This document shows, piece after piece, positions 8,816 through 19,211 of a stretch of 64,000 nucleotides of DNA. Made by a program: the position numbers and the translations under genes. The stretch's first letter is position 1; each line of letters opens with the position of its first letter. The stretch lies in NCBI RefSeq assembly GCF_000785515.1, contig NZ_CP009913.1, positions 1,888,001-1,952,000 on the forward strand. Reading direction: 5' to 3'. The notes beneath the pieces are model-generated. The model was not told the DNA's origin. It did not search any database and worked only from the letters and a program-made list of their open reading frames with translations. This DNA comes from Streptococcus salivarius (GTDB lineage Bacteria; Bacillota; Bacilli; Lactobacillales; Streptococcaceae).

Positions 8816-8942
8816 TTGTAGGCCTAAGCAACCTACAAGATACTTTTTTTCATAACTATTTCCATCCTCTAATATTTTAACGAACTTACAATACTGATGG
8901 AAATCTATCGAAAAGACTGGTGTGTGCACACCGGTCTTTTTT
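8816..8942 (+). ncRNA. Candidate small structured RNA (about 125 nt)
   Basis: From the predicted start near 8817 the transcript would fold into three hairpins. The first is CTTGTAGG/CCTACAAG (8815-8822 with 8832-8839), followed by seven T (8844-8850), which could act as an early terminator. The second is a perfect 9-bp stem ATTTCCATC/GATGGAAAT (8858-8866 with 8896-8904) with a 29-nt loop. The third is a strong terminator, AGACTGGTGTG/CACACCGGTCT, followed by six T (8914-8942). No reading frame with a ribosome binding site is present. It faces the rexBA terminator. I do not recognise a known RNA family. Confidence 0.5.
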
Positions 8943-8958
8943 GGTGGGATTAAGACAC

Positions 8959-8991
8959 AAAAAACCACTCTTTCACTATGAAAGAATGGTT
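8959..8991 (-). terminator. Terminator after rexBA
   Basis: Minus-strand stem of 13 bp with one mismatch (8963-8975 with 8979-8991) and a 3-nt loop, followed by six T; 10 bp after the rexA stop. Confidence 0.8.
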
Positions 8992-9001
8992 ATGTTATAG
9001 C

Positions 9002-12000
9002 TTATACTTCTACGACTTCCAAGTCTTTTCCACCTAGGAGAATAAGGTATTTATCAATCTTATCTATTTGATAGGCTTGGCTGAGTGCTTTAGCATAGAG
9101 GCTCATTTGCCCTTTGTAACGTTCCTTAAGCTCACTAAGATGAGTGAAGCGGTCCGTCTTATAGTCAAAGAGGACAATACGGTCTTCAAGAAGAAGGTAG
9201 CCATCAATGATACCACGGACGACAAAGTCTTCTTTACTAGCGGGATCTTCTGCCAACATGGCAAATGGCGCTTCACGACGCAACTTATCACGGTTAGCTA
9301 AAATGAGCTTCCCAAGTTCGGTGTCAAAGAAGCCTAGTAGCTTTTCTAACTGTACACGCGCCTTGACTTGATCATCTGCGGATACCCGACTCAAGGCCTG
9401 TGTCAAATCTTGGAGGGTCACCTTGTCAGAAAGAATCAAGCGTTGCATGAGTTCATGGGTGGCTGAACCAACTGCAGCTCCAGTGACCTTCGTTTTTTGC
9501 CCAAAATCTGGAAGTTCAAAGCTAGTGGATGTCTCAAGAGGTTGTACCTCCTCTTTCTTGTCCATAATATCCACCCCTTCGGTATCCATAACAGGTTCGT
9601 AGAAGGCTTTGAGCTGGCTGGGCGTCCGCACAGATGGCAGGTCAATCGCTGGTTCATAAAGTTGGTTGAGTTTTTCAACACTTTCTAAGACAGTTAGGGC
9701 ACGCTTAATGTCTTCCGTCTGGCGATTGTTAGATAGATCATCAGCATCTACTGCCGCTTGAACTTCAACCTGACCAATAGCCTCTGGAGTCAACTCCTCA
9801 GCCTCAACAAAACGAACAGTAAACTTGAGATCCTTTCTCATAAAGGCAGTATCCAAAGCCATAACCCAATCCTGGTAAGTAGCGATTTGGTCACGTAGAG
9901 CTACTGGTAGGCGATTATTTTCAACATCCGTGCCAAATTGCTGGGTCAATTTCTCCTTACTGCCCTTACCAACTAGGTAGAGTTTTTTCTCTGCACGGGT
10001 CATTGCAACATAGAGCAGACGCATCTCTTCTGAGATACTTGCTCGACGCTCTTCCCTACGATTTTCTTGGAAGGTTAAGGTCTCGAGAACAACATTTAAC
10101 TTAGGCAAATTAGTGTTTACCTGGTCTTTGAGATCAGCTAGATACTTAATGCCAAGTCCTTTTTCACGGTTGATAATATACTTACCACTTAGTCCATCCT
10201 TGCTGTGACCAATAAACTTGCGATTCATCTGCAAGACAAAGACATACTTGAACTCTAGTCCCTTGGACTTGTGAATAGTCATAAGGCTAACGGCATTTTT
10301 GGGAACCAAGTCTGTCACTTCCTCTAGGTCGTTACCGCTAGAAATGATCTTATCAATCATGCCAATAAAACGAGAAAGTCCCTTAAAGCCAGTCTTTTCA
10401 TAGGCATTGGCACGCAAGGCAAGGGCGTAGAGATTGGCCTGGCGTTGCTCAGCTCGTGGAAGACTGCCGACATAATCATAATAGAAACGATCGTCGTAAA
10501 TCTTCCAGATGAGGTCATAGAGCGAGTGCCACTTACTGTAATCACGCCAATCTGCCAGAGTCTCAATGAAGAGAGTCAACTTGGCCTCCAGTCCTTGCGT
10601 CACGACTTCTGGATGAAGTCCTGATTTAGTATGAGCCGCAAGAAGCTTGTCATAGAATTGTCCTTTGTCAGCCTGGACAGCAATCCGAGCCAGGTCGTCC
10701 TCGTTGAAGTTAAACATCGGTGAACGAAGGAGGGCAACCAAGGCGTAGTCGTTGAGAGGATTATTGATGGCACGAAGGGTATCCAACATAATCATAACTT
10801 CTAGTGACTCTAGGTAGCTTGACTTGTACTCGTCAGGAACCAAGGGAATTCCGTGCTCCTCAAAGCTTGCCATCAAGTCCAGATAGGTGTTACGGGTTGG
10901 TGCTAGGAGGGTAATATCCTCAAAACGTACACCCTGCTTATGAAGGTTGATGATTTCTTTGATAACCAAGGAAATCTCGCCGCTACTAATAGGTTGATCA
11001 GCACCTTCTTCGTCAGGAGTTTCACTCGCTTCATCACTATTGTAAATCAGAACCTCTGTCTCATTTTCAGGATGGGGTTCTTTTTGCTTATCGCTACCCG
11101 CTACCAGCATGTGAGTCTTGTCATAGAGGATGTCCCCGATTTCCTGGTCCATGAGGTGGCTGAAAACACCATTAGTCGCATCAAGAACCTCAGATTGACT
11201 ACGGAAGTTCTCTTTAAGGAGAATCAGCTTACCTGCATCTGGATTTTCAAGGAAGAGCTGAAACTTGCCATTAAAAATCTGAGGATCCGCCTGACGGAAA
11301 CGATAGATAGACTGCTTGATATCCCCCACCATGAATCGGTTGTGACCGTTAGATAGGAGCTCCAACATGCGTTCTTGAGTATGACTATTGTCCTGATACT
11401 CATCCACCATAACTTCATGGTAACGGTCGCGGTAGCTGGCTGCTACCTCTGGATTTTCCTCCAGAATACGGATGGCAAAGTGGGCAATGTCCGAGAATTC
11501 AAAGGCATTTTCCTGAACCTTGGCCTGTAAATACTGGTCTGAGAAATCAAGCACAAAGGCCTGAAGCACCTCCAAGAGAGGAAGAATGTCATCATTATGC
11601 TTGGTCAAAACCTCGAGGATTGTTAGTTGGGTGTCAAGCTCTCGCAACTGGGCCACAAACTCATTTTTGGTCTTGTTGTAAGCTTCCTTGTAGGCCTTGA
11701 GTTCCTCGTCTTTAGGACGGGTCATATTGGTCAAACCAGTCCCTCCTGACAAAGTCAAGAGTTGTTTGAGAAGGTCCTCCATATCCGTTTGGTCATTGGC
11801 CAAGGCTCCTTCAAGAAGGCTAATGGCATCTGACACATTATTTAGATACTTGGCCTTGGCAAATTCACGCTGAGCTAGGCCTAGATGGTCTCTTAGGAAA
11901 GCTAGAAAATCAGCTAGCAAGCCACCTTTGAGACCGTCTAAAAGCTCATGTTTAGCCTTGACTGGATCTGCCTCTGCCTGCCCTTTTAAAAGATTTTGAC

Positions 12001-12655
12001 GCAGCCATTTTTCAGGGTCTGCAGTGGCTTGAGAAAAGCTATAAACATCGTAAACCAGGTCACGAAAAGCCTTACTAGTCTTGCCATTTCCAGCGAAGTT
12101 ACGTACCAATTTTTGGAAGAGTTGAGCATCCTTCCCTTGCATGTAATCGTTAAAGAGATCAGCATAAACCTCATTTTTCATAAGCGTTTGCTCAGCAGGG
12201 TCTGTCATGATACGGAAAATAGGTGAGACACCCAGGAGATAGCCATACTGATTGACCAATTTCTGGGTAAAGGCATCCATGGTTCCGATATCAGCTGTCC
12301 CAATCTTGGCAATCTGGTCTGAAAGAAAGGCACGCTCTTCATCTGTCTCCACCTGACCCAGCTGCTCAGTCAAACGCTTTTCCAGACGCTCTTTTAACTC
12401 ACCTGCAGCCTTTACCGTAAAGGTTGAGATAAAGAGTTGGTCAATGCCAACACCACGTCCAATCATATCAAGGATACGCTCAACCATGACAAAGGTTTTT
12501 CCTGATCCGGCTGAAGCTGATACAAGAATATTAGTACCATTACTGTAAATGGCCTCAATCTGCTCAGGTGTTAACTTGCGTTCCTTGTCAGAAGCTGCTT
12601 CTTGGGCAATGCGTTCCTCAATCTCTGTTGGACTTAAAAAAGCTTTAGTCAACAT
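9002..12655 (-). CDS. rexA: RexA/AddA: ATP-dependent helicase-nuclease subunit A
   Basis: A 1217-residue UvrD-like helicase with a C-terminal RecB-family nuclease domain, the normal length for AddA/RexA. Walker A is SASAGSGKT (residues 46-54), the DExx box is [11 protein letters not shown], and a later helicase motif is [17 protein letters not shown]. The nuclease motif is [21 protein letters not shown] followed by [10 protein letters not shown]. With RexB it processes double-strand breaks for recombination and degrades foreign linear DNA. Its start overlaps the rexB end by 11 bp and is preceded by GAGGAC. Confidence 0.95.
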   Translation of the reverse strand: MLTKAFLSPTEIEERIAQEAASDKERKLTPEQIEAIYSNGTNILVSASAGSGKTFVMVERILDMIGRGVGIDQLFISTFTVKAAGELKERLEKRLTEQLGQVETDEERAFLSDQIAKIGTADIGTMDAFTQKLVNQYGYLLGVSPIFRIMTDPAEQTLMKNEVYADLFNDYMQGKDAQLFQKLVRNFAGNGKTSKAFRDLVYDVYSFSQATADPEKWLRQNLLKGQAEADPVKAKHELLDGLKGGLLADFLAFLRDHLGLAQREFAKAKYLNNVSDAISLLEGALANDQTDMEDLLKQLLTLSGGTGLTNMTRPKDEELKAYKEAYNKTKNEFVAQLRELDTQLTILEVLTKHNDDILPLLEVLQAFVLDFSDQYLQAKVQENAFEFSDIAHFAIRILEENPEVAASYRDRYHEVMVDEYQDNSHTQERMLELLSNGHNRFMVGDIKQSIYRFRQADPQIFNGKFQLFLENPDAGKLILLKENFRSQSEVLDATNGVFSHLMDQEIGDILYDKTHMLVAGSDKQKEPHPENETEVLIYNSDEASETPDEEGADQPISSGEISLVIKEIINLHKQGVRFEDITLLAPTRNTYLDLMASFEEHGIPLVPDEYKSSYLESLEVMIMLDTLRAINNPLNDYALVALLRSPMFNFNEDDLARIAVQADKGQFYDKLLAAHTKSGLHPEVVTQGLEAKLTLFIETLADWRDYSKWHSLYDLIWKIYDDRFYYDYVGSLPRAEQRQANLYALALRANAYEKTGFKGLSRFIGMIDKIISSGNDLEEVTDLVPKNAVSLMTIHKSKGLEFKYVFVLQMNRKFIGHSKDGLSGKYIINREKGLGIKYLADLKDQVNTNLPKLNVVLETLTFQENRREERRASISEEMRLLYVAMTRAEKKLYLVGKGSKEKLTQQFGTDVENNRLPVALRDQIATYQDWVMALDTAFMRKDLKFTVRFVEAEELTPEAIGQVEVQAAVDADDLSNNRQTEDIKRALTVLESVEKLNQLYEPAIDLPSVRTPSQLKAFYEPVMDTEGVDIMDKKEEVQPLETSTSFELPDFGQKTKVTGAAVGSATHELMQRLILSDKVTLQDLTQALSRVSADDQVKARVQLEKLLGFFDTELGKLILANRDKLRREAPFAMLAEDPASKEDFVVRGIIDGYLLLEDRIVLFDYKTDRFTHLSELKERYKGQMSLYAKALSQAYQIDKIDKYLILLGGKDLEVVEV

Positions 12656-15600
12656 TGTTGTCCTCCTGGTCTTTTTTGTCTGCTGTCACAGCTTGGTCGG
12701 TGACTGGAAAGGGGATGATTTTTTCAGCAACTTGCATCTGATTCTTGTCCTCATCTTTTGCCATCAGCTCCAAATAGGCTTCCTTCTTGCCCCTACTTGG
12801 TAAACGCAGGAGCTTCCGAGCCTGTCCCATGTGGCGGTCGGCCTCAAAATGAGTAATTGCCTTGATTTGATCTCCTTGAACAGACTTGCCATCTTCGGTA
12901 TAAGGATTAACCACAAAATTACCGCTTCTAATAACTTCAGCAGCACCTGTAAAGAGCTTAATGTTGTATTCTAGCAAGGTCTCTAGGTCCTCCTTGTCGT
13001 AGGTGACAGTCTTTTGTAAATCATAGTTTCCACCAGCCAGATGCTCCGTCTCTGAAGCCACAAAAAGTCCCTTATAGGTCAATTCCTTATGAGCCTGAGC
13101 CGCTAGCTTATCCAAACCAAACTGAGCCAGATTAAGCTGTGGCTCCTGCATATGTAGATACATGGCCCCAAAAAGCTGGTCGGCATCGACCTTATAGGTT
13201 TGGCGAAGGGCTTCTAGATAGGTTACCAACTGCGGACTAAGGCCATTGTAGAATTTTTGAATGTCAAAGACATTTTTACCTGACTTGTAGTCAACGACAC
13301 CCAGAGCCCCATCCGTTAAACGGTCCACACGGTCAATAATCCCTGTAATCTTGATGCTATTTGCTAAAAGCAAATCAAACTTGGCTTCCTCACGCTCAAC
13401 CTTAACAGCCGCATTGTCACGTAAAACACTAGCTGTAGAACGAGCGATATCTTCCAAAATCTGACGGGACAAACGACTCTCCTGGTCCTCCGTATAGAGG
13501 AGTTCAAAGGGTTGCTCCTGATTGGTCTGAGCAATTGCCTTTTCCAGTTTATCATCGAAGTTTTCTGACGAAGAATCCCCCATGACACGCTCAAAGACAC
13601 GGTGCAAGTAAGTCCCGTGGTGTCGAGCATCCGGATGGATAGATTCCAACTCTTCAAGCCCCAAGACATAGCGCAAGAAATAAAGATACTGGTTGTTATA
13701 GAAGGTTGTCAGAGCCGAAGCTGATAATTTCAGTGGTTCTTCCCCCGGAAAGACCAACTGCATGACCTGATCATCCACCTTGGTCGTCGTCACATCGTCA
13801 ATTACATGTGGAATCAAGACTTGGTTCTTTTCAAGTCTCTTACGGAGATAACGCACAGCAACTGACCAGAAAGTCTGGGTTTCCTTATCCAAATCAGCAT
13901 CTAGCTGACTGCTGTTAAGAGCAATGACAGTCGACAGAAGGTCCTTGTAGTTCCCAATCTGGTCGCCCTTAGCCTCGAAACGATTACGTCCCTTTTCAAC
14001 CAAAGGAAGACCAAGGTCAAGAAGCTCCTTCAAATAAACCGACATGTCAACCTGCGTCTCATTGAGAATCTGTGGCTGACTAAGCACCAATTGTTCACTA
14101 GCCGCATTGAAAAGTGACATAGCCACGAAATGCCCCCGCTGACTATTGCTCTGCGTAACAATATCCAAACTCCGGTGTTCATCCGTAGCTTCATTGATAC
14201 GACTACGTTCCTCGTCAGACAGGAGACTCTTATTTTGCCCTACCTTTGGAAAATGCGACTGGGTCATGCCCAAGGCAAAAACATAAGGAGCAGAATGTGG
14301 CTGGATCAAATCGTATTTTTTCACATTGACCACATCAACAGTGGCTGGGACCGTACGGTAATCACAGGCCAACATTCCCGAACGCAAAATGGACAAAAAG
14401 TCGTCCACTGACAGAGTTTCTTCCCCAAAAATAGTCTCAACCTGCTCCAAGAGTTGAGTGAAGGCCTTCCAGACCTGTTCATTCTGTTCTTTTTCGGCCT
14501 CACTGGCCTTGGCAGTCAAACTAGCCATTTGACTTGGCACTTGCACAGCCTCTAAAAAGACCACAAGTTTCTTGAGCAGACTAGACCCCTTCTGTTTGCG
14601 ACTATTAAGCAACTTGTCCAAGGGCTCTACCAGTTGTGACCGTAAGGTATTGAGCTGATCCAAATCATACTTATCACGACTATTAGCCGTGAAATCAGAA
14701 AGGAACTTGTGACGCCCCTTGATGTCTGCAAAATTGACATAATACTCAAAAAGGTCTAAGTCCTCTTGAGCAAAACCACCATAAAGACCGGATTTTATGA
14801 GATTAAGCAGATCCTCAGCACGATAATTATAGCGCTTGATACGTTCCAGCGAATCCACAAACTGCACCAAAGGGTGGCTAGACATACTTTCTTCCTTACC
14901 GAAATAATAGGGAATATCAAATTTTCGAAAAATCTGACCCACCTGAAGCTTATAACTCTCCTCATCACCTAGCAAGACCAAGATATCCTTATAGCGCTTG
15001 CCATCTGCTAGCAACTGACGAATACTCTTGGCAACCTGAGCCACTTCTTCCTTTTGGTTGACCACTTCCCAAACCTGCAAAGCTTGCTTGTCCTGAGCAG
15101 TCAGCTGTTCGTCAATCGTACTAAAATCATGACGGCTCTCCAAAAGACGGCTAATACGTGCAAAAGAAGGATTCCCCTCTTTGTCTGTCGTCACATAGTC
15201 GGGTGTCACCTTATAGGTCTGAGCCAGAGTTCTCAGAAAATCCACTGAAGCTTGATAAACATTGCCATAGACAAAATTAGCCCTATAAGCCTTTTGACTA
15301 GCATAAGTCCCAATGACAATTTGGTGGCACTTATCACTCAAGTGGGCAACTAGGGCCTCCTCCTCGGCAGAGAAACGCGTAAAGCCATCAATGACCAAAA
15401 CCGTGTTACCCAGTGCCTTATCCAGATGTCCTGAGGTAATTTCCTTGAAGAAGGCACTAAGTTTTGATTGATTGTCAAAATCTCCTGCCAACAAGAGATC
15501 CTGAGCCGCACTGAAAATCCTGAGCAAATCCTCTTGTTTTTCAACCTGATCCAAATGCTGCAAATCCAGAACCGTCATATTAGCCTGCTGCAACTCTTTA

Positions 15601-15965
15601 TAAAGGTCTACCAATTGATTAATAAAGTTACTATCCTTGCGCAAACGGCCATAAACCTTGAGCTCATCATCACCCATATGCGACAACACCTTATAAAAAA
15701 TCATGGCCAGACCAGTATCATCCAGCTGCGTTTTGGGGTTGCTCGTATTGAGAATAAAGTATCTCGCCATCTGAGTAAAACGAGTCACCGTAATCTCAAA
15801 GGATGCTGACTGAGGCAGGTATTCCAAGACCTTACGCTCCTTCTCAAATGACAGGGCATTAGGGGCAATATAAAATACCCTCTTTCCCTTTTGAGCATAG
15901 CTGGTTGCCTGCTCCGTCAGAATTTCTGTTAAATCCTGAGACATATCCGTATAAAGTAATTTCAT
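12645..15965 (-). CDS. rexB: RexB/AddB: ATP-dependent nuclease subunit B
   Basis: A 1106-residue subunit of the RexAB helicase-nuclease. The C-terminal RecB-type nuclease motif is present (GVVDYKSGK, then [11 protein letters not shown]). Two features of AddB of B. subtilis are not visible. There is no GxxGxGKT loop at the N-terminus, which reads [15 protein letters not shown]. There is also no CxxC cluster near the C-terminus, and the first cluster cysteine position appears as Asn in [13 protein letters not shown]. The start at 15965 ([10 protein letters not shown]) is preceded by AAAGGG; the frame is open 24 codons further but without support. Confidence 0.93.
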   Translation of the reverse strand: MKLLYTDMSQDLTEILTEQATSYAQKGKRVFYIAPNALSFEKERKVLEYLPQSASFEITVTRFTQMARYFILNTSNPKTQLDDTGLAMIFYKVLSHMGDDELKVYGRLRKDSNFINQLVDLYKELQQANMTVLDLQHLDQVEKQEDLLRIFSAAQDLLLAGDFDNQSKLSAFFKEITSGHLDKALGNTVLVIDGFTRFSAEEEALVAHLSDKCHQIVIGTYASQKAYRANFVYGNVYQASVDFLRTLAQTYKVTPDYVTTDKEGNPSFARISRLLESRHDFSTIDEQLTAQDKQALQVWEVVNQKEEVAQVAKSIRQLLADGKRYKDILVLLGDEESYKLQVGQIFRKFDIPYYFGKEESMSSHPLVQFVDSLERIKRYNYRAEDLLNLIKSGLYGGFAQEDLDLFEYYVNFADIKGRHKFLSDFTANSRDKYDLDQLNTLRSQLVEPLDKLLNSRKQKGSSLLKKLVVFLEAVQVPSQMASLTAKASEAEKEQNEQVWKAFTQLLEQVETIFGEETLSVDDFLSILRSGMLACDYRTVPATVDVVNVKKYDLIQPHSAPYVFALGMTQSHFPKVGQNKSLLSDEERSRINEATDEHRSLDIVTQSNSQRGHFVAMSLFNAASEQLVLSQPQILNETQVDMSVYLKELLDLGLPLVEKGRNRFEAKGDQIGNYKDLLSTVIALNSSQLDADLDKETQTFWSVAVRYLRKRLEKNQVLIPHVIDDVTTTKVDDQVMQLVFPGEEPLKLSASALTTFYNNQYLYFLRYVLGLEELESIHPDARHHGTYLHRVFERVMGDSSSENFDDKLEKAIAQTNQEQPFELLYTEDQESRLSRQILEDIARSTASVLRDNAAVKVEREEAKFDLLLANSIKITGIIDRVDRLTDGALGVVDYKSGKNVFDIQKFYNGLSPQLVTYLEALRQTYKVDADQLFGAMYLHMQEPQLNLAQFGLDKLAAQAHKELTYKGLFVASETEHLAGGNYDLQKTVTYDKEDLETLLEYNIKLFTGAAEVIRSGNFVVNPYTEDGKSVQGDQIKAITHFEADRHMGQARKLLRLPSRGKKEAYLELMAKDEDKNQMQVAEKIIPFPVTDQAVTADKKDQEDNNVD

Positions 15966-16177
15966 AAGACGTCCCTTTCTTATCTCTACACCAGTCGTTA
16001 GGCTAAGCAAGAATTGGCATTCACTTAGCGCTAACAACCACTAATCCTTGCTATTATAACACAGAATGAAGCAACAATCAGACTCTTCCCTCGCCCCTAT
16101 CTCCTCCAATGTCCTAAGTTCCTCACATAAGCACAAGCACCACAGCAAAGAGCCCTCCTTTATGGACCTGTAAGTAA

Positions 16178-16207
16178 AAAAAGAGCCAAATCCTCTGATT
16201 TAGCTCT
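16178..16207 (-). terminator. Terminator after sensor-protein pair
   Basis: Minus-strand stem AGAGCTAAATC/GATTTGGCTCT (16182-16192 with 16197-16207) and a T run, just after the stop of the gene at 16214. Confidence 0.85.
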
Positions 16208-16213
16208 ACATCT

Positions 16214-17587
16214 TTATTTAAAAATCAATTCCTGTTTGAAGAGGTAATCACCACTGCTTGTAATCAAATTGGCATCACTATACTTCCTAAGAATATCCTT
16301 GGCTGAGTGAAGGTTAAGACCTGAGGTCTTCTTCTGGTTTTCTTCCTGCATAATGGCATCAAGGTCAACTTTTTCTTCTCGCGTCCTATTTTCCATGACG
16401 AAATGGTAACTTCCATCCTCATCATGTCGATGAAAACTAAAATTGATTTGACTGGCAGGCACCTGCTTACTCTCATCAATCGCATTACTAAAGAAAATGG
16501 ATACCAACAAGGTCAAGTCAACCACGTTCATGGTAAACCCTGAAATTTCCTCAGGAATATCACAAGTCACTGGAATATTACTACGTTTAGCCTCCATCAT
16601 ACGAGCCGAAAGAAGGCTACGTAAGGGTAAGGACTGAATATTTTCCAGCTTAGGATTATCAATGACACGGAAACGTTCAAACTCCTTGGCACTCTCTCTA
16701 AGGACATTCTGGTACACCTGTTCGGCAAGAGCCTCTTCCTGGTCACGTACTTCCTCTGAAAATTGTTCCACAACCGTCTGATAAGACTGTCTGTATTGTA
16801 ACAACTCATTGTAGAGAAGATCAATCTTTTGGTTGGCCTTGGTCAAACTATTCAAATGCCTCTTTTCCTCCATGGTCAAACTCTCTTCCAAATACTGCCG
16901 AGACAGTTGATTAAGATGGGCAATTAGGAAAATGAAAGCCACTGCGGATAAGAGAACCCAGAGCATCCGAAATCTCAACTCCAACTCTGAAGAGTAGCCA
17001 GGGAACCAACTGTCTAAATTCACACTGAGATAGATTCCCAATAAATAAATGGCCATTGCTATAGCAACTCTTCTAGAAATCTGGAGGTTCTGGAAAGAGT
17101 CATCGCTATAGACCTTCCAACGCTTCAAATCCAAGCCCAAGAAACGGTCAAATACAAAATAAAGTGGCAAAATCAAACCGTAAGATAAGAGATAGAAAAG
17201 AGCATTTGACCCTACCTCAGCGACAGGGAGATTCAAGAGAAGGGGAATAAAGAAGAGTCCCAATAAACGATAAAGTAAATCTGACGTCACCACTGGAAAC
17301 AAAGTATGAAAAGCATACTGGGTCACCGACCAGGTCTTCCCTTTAGCAAGAAAGGCCAAAATCATTAGGATAAAGACATCAAAAACCATAATCATGTTAG
17401 TAATATTATACTGAATGACTACATCTAACAGGGCTAAGGTCAAGAAGACCGTCCAGGAGATACGAATGTCTGTCATTCGTTTGAAAATGGCACAATTTAT
17501 CGTCAGCGTTAAAATAAGCTGAATGGCTAGAAAGGCATCTGTATCATAGAGATTTAAAAAATTTATTCCCAAAAACGATTCAAACAT
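16214..17587 (-). CDS. AgrC/ComD-like sensor protein with degenerate kinase core
   Basis: A 457-residue protein. About six transmembrane helices fill residues 1-225, followed by a coiled region and a GHKL-type ATPase domain. The plan is that of HPK10 peptide-pheromone sensors (AgrC, ComD, BlpH, FasB/C). The N-box asparagine is seen (SNAIDES, Asn 368) and a G-box is partly kept (TSGLNLHS, 421-428). Where AgrC-type kinases have FRHDY, this protein has YRQSY (265-269), so the phospho-acceptor histidine is replaced by Gln 267. No response regulator gene is adjacent. It follows the second sensor gene by 33 bp. It may be a pseudo-kinase or a partner of another kinase. Confidence 0.7.
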   Translation of the reverse strand: MFESFLGINFLNLYDTDAFLAIQLILTLTINCAIFKRMTDIRISWTVFLTLALLDVVIQYNITNMIMVFDVFILMILAFLAKGKTWSVTQYAFHTLFPVVTSDLLYRLLGLFFIPLLLNLPVAEVGSNALFYLLSYGLILPLYFVFDRFLGLDLKRWKVYSDDSFQNLQISRRVAIAMAIYLLGIYLSVNLDSWFPGYSSELELRFRMLWVLLSAVAFIFLIAHLNQLSRQYLEESLTMEEKRHLNSLTKANQKIDLLYNELLQYRQSYQTVVEQFSEEVRDQEEALAEQVYQNVLRESAKEFERFRVIDNPKLENIQSLPLRSLLSARMMEAKRSNIPVTCDIPEEISGFTMNVVDLTLLVSIFFSNAIDESKQVPASQINFSFHRHDEDGSYHFVMENRTREEKVDLDAIMQEENQKKTSGLNLHSAKDILRKYSDANLITSSGDYLFKQELIFK

Positions 17588-17620
17588 CGAATCTCCTTTC
17601 TATATTTTTTTTACAAGTCT

Positions 17621-18931
17621 TTAGTATTCAAATTGCTGTCTATAGATGAACTTATCATTCTTAAAGCTAAGTTTAGACTGAGGGTAACGCTCCATAATAT
17701 CTTCGAGCTGCTCATTGATTGATAAGTGACTCTCATACGTCTCGTGGGGCGCCTCGGCACTATCTTGCGAAAGGGTTGTCTCTACAGAGAGGACCTGGAC
17801 CTCACCTCTTTGGTAATAAGACATACGAACTAAACTATTTTCTTGACCATGAGCTCTCAACAAGGCATTGTCCAAGAAGGTCGTTAGAACAGCTGATAAA
17901 TCCACCACATCGATATGAACTGGGGATATAGGGTCTGGAACCTCCATGATAAAATCAACGCCAACAGCATGAAACTCCATATACTTACTCTCAATGACGG
18001 AACGTAACAATTGAGAAAGCAGGTTAGAAATATCTGGCATAACCTTGCTGAAGGGAACCTCTTCATCAGATAGGTTCTGAGTGTCTCCCTCTTGACTAGT
18101 AGCCAGAACGGTATTAGCCTTCTTAGGTACGACCACCTTAGGCACTCCATCACGGTATAGCTCCTGATAAAGATGGAGGATATGCCTACTAGATTCCTGT
18201 AAGCTCTGGAAATGACGCTCCTGCTCCTCTTTCAACTCCAGAAAAAGTTCATCCTTAATCCACTGGTTGGCATAGGAAACAACGATGAAGAAGGCTCCTG
18301 TTGCTAATAGAAGGATTAACTTGGCATAATTGTTAACCACTTCCACAGGCCAGATGCTAGCAAAGTAAGGCATGAAATCATTTAGAAGCCCGTATGAAAG
18401 AAAGGCAAAACTAACCCCAATAACAATAGGGGTGAAGTGAATGCGTAAGCGCTCCTTTTCCTCGACCTGCAAATATTCATAACCAATAAAACGGTGAACC
18501 AAGAGGTATAGAGGATAGGTAACTACCACACATATAAACTCCGTTAAAGATTCTGGAATACGGCTCATCAAGTCGGCTCCCAAAAGTAAAGGAAAGACGA
18601 TTAATGACAAGCCCCGTATAATGATATTGGTCGTCCCCCAGGCATAAAAACTATTAAATACCGGCTCTATCCATGGCAAGTCTGGACGTTTGTAATAACT
18701 AAAACAAAATAAAATGAGAGGATTAAGTAAAAATTTGAATCCCATAGGAAGAAAGGGAATCAAAACAACTGATAAAAGGCCACCTAATAAAAGTAGCCAC
18801 CAAGAAATCTTGACTCTACCAGCTGCATGAAACATCAGATAATTGACAAAGAAAATCAAGAGCGTGTCTATAGATACTAGCCAATGAAAATCTTTAAAAA
18901 CAGCAAGTAGCGATTCAATAATAGAAGTCAT
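17621..18931 (-). CDS. AgrC/ComD-like sensor protein, more degenerate
   Basis: A 436-residue protein with about six N-terminal transmembrane helices (to residue 220), then a cytoplasmic part related to the GHKL sensor kinases. The N-box is recognisable as LTTFLDNALLRA (Asn 355). The G-box region reads SHLSINEQLEDIMERY with no glycine. The H-box is replaced by ELYRDGVPKVVV, with no histidine where one is expected. It is the first gene of a two-gene transcript with the related protein at 16214-17587. The two differ strongly in sequence, so this is an old pair, not a recent duplicate. Histidine kinase activity is doubtful. Confidence 0.65.
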   Translation of the reverse strand: MTSIIESLLAVFKDFHWLVSIDTLLIFFVNYLMFHAAGRVKISWWLLLLGGLLSVVLIPFLPMGFKFLLNPLILFCFSYYKRPDLPWIEPVFNSFYAWGTTNIIIRGLSLIVFPLLLGADLMSRIPESLTEFICVVVTYPLYLLVHRFIGYEYLQVEEKERLRIHFTPIVIGVSFAFLSYGLLNDFMPYFASIWPVEVVNNYAKLILLLATGAFFIVVSYANQWIKDELFLELKEEQERHFQSLQESSRHILHLYQELYRDGVPKVVVPKKANTVLATSQEGDTQNLSDEEVPFSKVMPDISNLLSQLLRSVIESKYMEFHAVGVDFIMEVPDPISPVHIDVVDLSAVLTTFLDNALLRAHGQENSLVRMSYYQRGEVQVLSVETTLSQDSAEAPHETYESHLSINEQLEDIMERYPQSKLSFKNDKFIYRQQFEY

Positions 18932-19011
18932 TCTTTTCCCCCTCTCCCTCTAATCTGATTTAAGAAACTTCCTCAAAAATCCCCTAGGAAGCCCTTTTTA
19001 CAACACTACTC

Positions 19012-19040
19012 ATTATATAGCTTTTTGTAAGTTTTCACAA
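19012..19040 (-). promoter_or_regulatory. Promoter of the sensor-protein pair
   Basis: Minus strand TTGTGA (19035-19040), a 17-bp spacer and TATAAT (19012-19017), about 80 bp before the start codon at 18931. Confidence 0.65.
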
Positions 19041-19119
19041 TAATTAATTTTCTATTAAGGTCTACAATACCTCTAAGAATCCATTTATTTATAGAAGATA
19101 GACTTACTATTAAATTAAA

Positions 19120-19133
19120 GTTACAAATGTAAC
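19120..19133. promoter_or_regulatory. Inverted repeat GTTACA-AA-TGTAAC, possible operator
   Basis: A perfect 6-bp inverted repeat about 80 bp upstream of the promoter at 19012-19040 and just after the terminator at 19132-19166. It resembles a dimeric regulator site; the regulator is unknown. Confidence 0.35.
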
Positions 19134-19166
19134 ATAAAAAGTTGAGACAATTTTATCTCAACTTTT
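19132..19166 (-). terminator. Terminator after the Hsp70/ABC operon
   Basis: Stem AAAAGTTGAGA/TCTCAACTTTT (19137-19147 with 19156-19166). On the minus strand it ends in a T run; it could work in both directions. Confidence 0.8.
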
Positions 19167-19211
19167 AGATTATAAAACTACTTTTTTGAGACTTACTTTT
19201 AAGCCTAAAGT

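Noticed and set aside
8671..8942. CiaR-type direct repeat before the small RNA promoter
   Set aside because: The bases at the expected positions (ACCTTG and ACTTAG) do not match TTTAAG-N5-TTTAAG well enough.
10940..11356. Open frame of 138 codons on the plus strand inside rexA
   Set aside because: Antisense shadow of rexA; no start signal, no family resemblance.
16214..18931. Naming the two sensor genes fasB and fasC
   Set aside because: Architecture is similar, but there is no fasA-like response regulator or fasX-like RNA beside them, and kinase motifs are degenerate.
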